Positions 52,653 through 56,691 of a stretch of DNA of 56,691 bases are shown here, piece after piece; within the stretch, counting starts at the first letter, position 1, and each line of letters opens with the position of its first letter. This DNA comes from Arthrobacter horti (GTDB taxonomy: Bacteria; Actinomycetota; Actinomycetes; Actinomycetales; Micrococcaceae), in assembly GCF_030731045.1 (NCBI RefSeq), contig NZ_JAVALS010000015.1, forward strand, positions 1 through 56,691. The letters are read 5' to 3'. Below the pieces are notes generated by a model. That model was not told the origin of the DNA, made no database searches, and was given only the letters and a program-made list of their open reading frames with translations. The position numbers were made by a program, and so were the translations under genes.

Positions 52653-55600
52653 ACGATTGGGGAATCGCAGAATTCCGTGACTTCTACCAGAGCCTTTATC
52701 CGGACGGCCGGAAGCTCTACCGCTGGCAGGAACGCCTTGCCGCATCCGTCCTGGAGACCGGGGAGTGGCCGGGTGCGATCGAGGTTCCGACCGGCCTCGG
52801 CAAGACGTTCACGGTCATCCTGGCGGCCTTCGCCACTGCAGCTTCCCGGAACGCCCCGACCCGGATCGTCTACGTGGTGGACCGCAGAACCGTGGTGGAT
52901 GCCGCCTACCAGGAGGCGCTCCGTCTGCAGGAGGCGCTGCGTCAAGCGCTCAGCGGTCACGGGAGCGACGGCGTCTTGCGACAGGTCGCCGTCGCTCTAC
53001 AGCGGCGGGCGGGCCTGTTCGGCGAGCTGCGGCAGGGGGACGTCCTTCACGTGTCCCGGCTCCACGGAGCGGCACCTCGTGACCGCGACTGGCGGCGTAG
53101 TCCGGTGACCCCTACCATCCTGCTCGGCACCGTGGATCAGATCGGCTCGAGACTGCTGCATCGTGGGTACGGGGTTTCCGAGCGGACTCGCTCCTTGGAA
53201 GCAGGACTGCTCGGGATGGATGCCCTCCTCCTTCTCGATGAGCCGCACCTGTCCGTTCCCTTCCTCCAGACTCTCCGCGCCATCGACCTCTACCAGCAAG
53301 GGACGCCGGACGGGCCTCGGCGGAAGCTCTGGGCCGGGACGGACCGATCACTCCGGACGGTGGTCCTGGGCGCCACGCTCCCGCGTTCCGAAGTGGTGAC
53401 GTGCGAGTCGGCGTTCCAGCTCACGCCGGATGATTTGGCCGAGCCGCGCGTCCATGAACTGCTCTCCGTGAGAAAGGACTTCCGGATCGTCAAACCCCGG
53501 AAGGGGCTTCACACGGATGAGGTCAAAGCCGCAGTGGGCCGCGGTGCCACCCGCCTGGCGGTCATGGTCAACACCGTGAGTTCCGCCCGGAACGTCTACG
53601 ACGAACTTCAGGAGTCTTCCGAGGCCGGGCGGTTGTGGAACGTGGAGCTTCTGGTGGGGCGCGCACGCCCGCTGGATAGAGAACACACCGACCAACGGGT
53701 GCTCGATGCCGCAGGGCCCGGCGCGCCGACCGCCCTGCCGACGCCCGTCGTCGTGGTCTCCACCCAGACGCTTGAAGTCGGCGCGGACCTGAGCTTTGAC
53801 TTCCTCATCACCGAGGCCGCGCCGTGGCCCAACCTCGTCCAGCGCGCCGGCCGGCTGATCCGCCGGGCCGAACACGGATCCGGTGAGATGGTCGTCGTCG
53901 ACGTCAAGGACGTCCACCCCGCCTATGGGGACGCGACGGCCACGACGACGGCGGCGCTGCGCCAATGGCAGGCATCGTCGCCACAGGCGCATCTCGGCTA
54001 CCTGGGGATCGCCCAGGCGATCCGGGATGGCGTGGTCGACGGCGCGTGCCATCCTCCTGCCGTCGCGGCTCCCATCCTGTTATGGGAGCACCTGGCCACG
54101 TGGCTGCAGACCTGCCCGGCGCCCGTCGTCGACATGCCCGTGGTGCCGTTTCTCCACGGCTCCGCGGACATCGCCGACGACGTGCGGCTGGTGTGGCGGC
54201 AGGGTCTCCCTCCGGGGCAGGAGAATGAGGGCGCGGTCCGGGCGATCATGACGGCGCTCCCCGTCCGGGATGGGGAGGAGCTCGAAATCTCCGTGGCAGC
54301 GGCGCGGGCATTTCTCCAGAGGGCGCGCTGGGCCCATTCCCCCGAAGTCTTTGATGACGTGTCCTCCGGAGCGGTACCGATCACGCAGCCGGAGAAACAG
54401 CAGCCACGGAGGTACTGGGTCCAGATGGGGAACGGCTGGGTGTGGCAATCCGGGCCGATCGGCCCCGGCGCCAGAGTGCTGGTCGACGCCGCGGAGGGTG
54501 GTCTGCTTCTGCGGGAGCCCAAGGGACTGATCGGGGCCGGGCTGGCCTGGAAGCCCTCTGCGTCTGCGGAAGTCCCGGATCTGGGGGACGGCGAGGGTAA
54601 CGATTCGGTCCACCGGGTCCGTCTGGGTTCTCTGGCCGCCCAGGCATCCCGGGATGGCTGGGCCGGCGGTCGGAGCTTAGCTGAGCTTGTTGAAGCCGTT
54701 TCCAAAGAGTTCGCCGGGCAGGCATTCGATCCAGACCTCGGGGAGTGGGCCCGGCGGGAGGAACTGCTGAAAGAGCGGGCCCTCGCGCTGCTCGACGACG
54801 CCGGCGTCAGCGGGGCACAGGAACGGGGAACCGATGGCGTGATTCTGACAAGGATCCCCGGAACCGGTGACCAGGCTTTTGAATGGGTGCTGTCCTGGGG
54901 GCAGGCCAGGGAACCTGGAGCGCGGGGGACTGTCGAATCGGCTGAGCAGGGCCTGCGTGAGCACTCTCGTGACGTGATGAGAATGGTGGAGGACGGGGCA
55001 CACGAGCTGCGTCCCGAGTTTCTCAGGGCGCTACAGACGGCGGCGGCCTGGCATGACCACGGAAAGGCCCGGGCCGGGTGGCAATGGTCCGTAGGGAACT
55101 ACGATCCGAACACCATCCTCGCCAAGAGCGGAGGAACCGCCAGACGGACGAACAGATCCGGGTACTCCACTCTGCCAGGCGTCGAGCCCGGCTGGAGACA
55201 CGAGGCGCTGTCCGCGGCCAGGCTTGAACAGGCCGGGGGAGATGCGCTCGCGATTCACCTGGTCGGGTCCCATCACGGGGAAGGGCGCCCGTTCTACAGG
55301 ATGACCCTCGACCATGCCGAGAACCACGTGCCGGCGTACGGCCAGGCAGCGAGGTTCCATCGGCTGGTGAATGAGCACGGCCCGTGGGGCTTGGCATACC
55401 TGGAGGCCGTGCTGCGGTTGAGCGATTGGGCCGTGTCCGCGGCACCCCGTGGAACGCCGGTAGCGTCTCGAAGCGTTCAGTCCGTTCCGGAGTTCGGGGA
55501 CGCTTGGCCCGAAACCGTCCTTTCTGACGACAGCCCGCAGGCTGCTGCCGCGGCGCCGCGGCAGCGCGAGACGGTGCTTCGAGGTCTCGACGCCGGCAAC

Positions 55601-56506
55601 CTGGCCGATTACTGCACCGCCGTCGGGCTCTTGAGAGCCCTTGCCCGGAGAGACAGCGGCGCCACGCTGCGCTGGAAGGCCGGGAGCGCGGTCATCGCCG
55701 ACGACGGCGGCAGCTCGCGGGGGATGCTGTGGGACGCGATGGTGAGGTTGGGGGAGTTCTACGCGGAACTCGAGGAAAAGCTGGGTGGAACGATCACGGC
55801 AGGAAGGTCCGGCCTGCCCACGGAGGAATTCCGGCGGGTGGTGGCACCGTTCGCGGGGCTGGTGGCCGACGACGTCGAACGATGGATCTCCGGATGCCAT
55901 CTCGAATGGGTGAGACTGACCTCCAAACCCGATCACGTTGCGGGCAATGTAGCGGCCATCTGGACGCGTGGGAGGAGCGATCCGCTCAGCCACATCGGAA
56001 AGGCTGTGGCCGATTTCGAGCTTGTGAAGGACCTGCGCGGGCGCCGGGCTGCGCAGTTGTCGCAGCTGTTTGAGGCCGTGGATCATGCGCTTCAATCGTC
56101 GCAGGGTGAACTCCACCTGCTGAGGTCGGAAGCAGCGAAGATGTTCGGGATGGATTACCGCTCGGCGTCCTATCGTGCGAAGGCAGATCAGGACAGCGGA
56201 TACATTCCGTTCCTGGTGGGGATGGCGCACTACGGGTTCAACACGGTGTTCCGGCCGAGGGGGCGGCGGAGGGCGGTTGGGGTGACCGTGAGGTCGAGGA
56301 TTCCATCGGTACATTTGTGGCTCAATGCCCAGCCGCTGACCTTGGAGGCGTTGCTGGACGTCCACCGTGTGGTTCCGTCGAGCGAATGGCTGGGAGCCGG
56401 AGGGCTGCACCTTTGGGCCACCGAGCAGAAGGTCTCCGAGGATGTGTCCTACTACCGGGCGGCGGAGCCGTTCGTGCGGAGTGATCAGCCAGGAGGACGG
56501 CGATGA
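52649..56506 (+). CDS. cas3: type I-G Cas3 (helicase-HD) fused to a Csb3/Cas8-like region
   Basis: A 1285-residue protein starting at GTG in the csb2 stop. The SF2 helicase (1 to about 440) has Walker A PTGLGKT (47-53), DEPH (197-200), GATLP (241-245) and QRAGRLIRR (398-406). The HD nuclease lies C-terminal, as in type I-G: H772 (REHSRD), HDHGK (802-806), H851, SHHGEGRP (874-881) and D926. Residues from about 975 to 1285 are extra (GNLADYCTAVGLLRAL, then FGMDYRSASYRAKADQDSGY and RSRIPSVHLWLNAQPL) and resemble Csb3/Cas8-type large subunits, which would recognise the PAM. The fusion reading is inferred from pattern. Confidence 0.9.
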   Translation: MNDWGIAEFRDFYQSLYPDGRKLYRWQERLAASVLETGEWPGAIEVPTGLGKTFTVILAAFATAASRNAPTRIVYVVDRRTVVDAAYQEALRLQEALRQALSGHGSDGVLRQVAVALQRRAGLFGELRQGDVLHVSRLHGAAPRDRDWRRSPVTPTILLGTVDQIGSRLLHRGYGVSERTRSLEAGLLGMDALLLLDEPHLSVPFLQTLRAIDLYQQGTPDGPRRKLWAGTDRSLRTVVLGATLPRSEVVTCESAFQLTPDDLAEPRVHELLSVRKDFRIVKPRKGLHTDEVKAAVGRGATRLAVMVNTVSSARNVYDELQESSEAGRLWNVELLVGRARPLDREHTDQRVLDAAGPGAPTALPTPVVVVSTQTLEVGADLSFDFLITEAAPWPNLVQRAGRLIRRAEHGSGEMVVVDVKDVHPAYGDATATTTAALRQWQASSPQAHLGYLGIAQAIRDGVVDGACHPPAVAAPILLWEHLATWLQTCPAPVVDMPVVPFLHGSADIADDVRLVWRQGLPPGQENEGAVRAIMTALPVRDGEELEISVAAARAFLQRARWAHSPEVFDDVSSGAVPITQPEKQQPRRYWVQMGNGWVWQSGPIGPGARVLVDAAEGGLLLREPKGLIGAGLAWKPSASAEVPDLGDGEGNDSVHRVRLGSLAAQASRDGWAGGRSLAELVEAVSKEFAGQAFDPDLGEWARREELLKERALALLDDAGVSGAQERGTDGVILTRIPGTGDQAFEWVLSWGQAREPGARGTVESAEQGLREHSRDVMRMVEDGAHELRPEFLRALQTAAAWHDHGKARAGWQWSVGNYDPNTILAKSGGTARRTNRSGYSTLPGVEPGWRHEALSAARLEQAGGDALAIHLVGSHHGEGRPFYRMTLDHAENHVPAYGQAARFHRLVNEHGPWGLAYLEAVLRLSDWAVSAAPRGTPVASRSVQSVPEFGDAWPETVLSDDSPQAAAAAPRQRETVLRGLDAGNLADYCTAVGLLRALARRDSGATLRWKAGSAVIADDGGSSRGMLWDAMVRLGEFYAELEEKLGGTITAGRSGLPTEEFRRVVAPFAGLVADDVERWISGCHLEWVRLTSKPDHVAGNVAAIWTRGRSDPLSHIGKAVADFELVKDLRGRRAAQLSQLFEAVDHALQSSQGELHLLRSEAAKMFGMDYRSASYRAKADQDSGYIPFLVGMAHYGFNTVFRPRGRRRAVGVTVRSRIPSVHLWLNAQPLTLEALLDVHRVVPSSEWLGAGGLHLWATEQKVSEDVSYYRAAEPFVRSDQPGGRR

Positions 56507-56555
56507 GTTGAAGCTGAATCGGTGGGGCTGGAGATGTTGCGCCTGGTCAGGAAGT

Positions 56556-56691
56556 GGGCGGTCCCTGTGGGTGGGGGTTGAGGTCTACAGCTGGTTCGGC
56601 GGGGCAATTGCGCTCGGGGCGGTCCCTGTGGGTGGGGGTTGAGGGGAAGCTGGACGTCCACCTGGCCAAGGCGGGGAGGGCGGTCCCTGTG
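56556..56691 (+). CRISPR. CRISPR array 2, start of array cut by the window edge
   Basis: Two whole repeats (56556-56583, 56617-56644) and 14 bases of a third (56678-56691) repeat at an exact 61-base period, giving 28-base repeats and 33-base spacers. The core GTCCCTGTGGGTGGGGGTTGA aligns with the array 1 repeat at 19 of 28 positions over the full repeat. The array begins 49 bases after cas3; the CTGGTCAGGAAGT just before it resembles the array 1 leader end. Confidence 0.92.

Overview
The window is high-GC actinobacterial DNA. HspR with paired HAIR operators upstream of dnaK, DUF4193 and DUF1737 proteins, single-domain WXG100 proteins and the general gene content fit a member of the Micrococcales, most likely an Arthrobacter-like Micrococcaceae. 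That assignment is an inference from content; no marker gene was compared.

Layout. 1-330: the edge of a probable mobile element that has cut a Nudix hydrolase gene. 470-1650: a small membrane protein and a secreted protein. 1697-8161: an SDR, a CitAB/DcuSR-like two-component pair, and a divergent NitT/TauT-type ABC importer. 8300-9750: three WXG100 genes, two of them identical, behind a shared palindrome. 9753-14412: a membrane protein, metZ with a rhodanese and a DUF1737 protein, and a FAD oxidoreductase fused to a Rieske domain. 14748-22030: a MocR regulator divergent from an EamA exporter, an SRPBCC protein, a GNAT, a PabC-like lyase, cardiolipin synthase and an XRE regulator. 22290-31527: ilvD, a kinase-PabB fusion, a low-molecular-weight phosphatase, an isochorismatase-like hydrolase, a LysE exporter, a methyltransferase and small proteins. 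31606-40715: an ABC pair, an FMN reductase, tandem VOC proteins, a GH26-like lipoprotein, an epimerase with its TetR regulator, and a DUF2079 membrane protein with a lipoprotein. 41075-45382: the dnaK-grpE-dnaJ-hspR heat-shock operon. 45443-47962: a zinc alcohol dehydrogenase and a BenE transporter.

48071-56691 is a CRISPR-Cas locus of unusual composition. Array 1 has 16 repeats of 28 bases, resembling type I-E repeats, with 33-base spacers. To its right lies an intact-looking cas6e (type I-E crRNA endoribonuclease) on the minus strand. Divergent from it are csb1 (Cas7), csb2 (Cas5-Cas6) and a 1285-residue cas3 of type I-G (formerly I-U). The Cas3 carries its HD nuclease after the helicase and ends in about 310 further residues that look like a Csb3/Cas8-type large subunit. 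A second array with a related 28-base repeat begins 49 bases after cas3 and runs off the window. No other type I-E effector gene and no cas1, cas2 or cas4 is visible. The working reading is a hybrid in which a type I-E processing enzyme and repeat serve a type I-G effector whose own Cas6 domain looks degenerate.

The intergenic spaces are rich in long palindromes. At least three dispersed families are present, one of them with an invariant 16-base loop and stems that change in a compensatory way, plus several single long hairpins. Most lie at gene ends and probably act as terminators or are small repeated palindromic elements.
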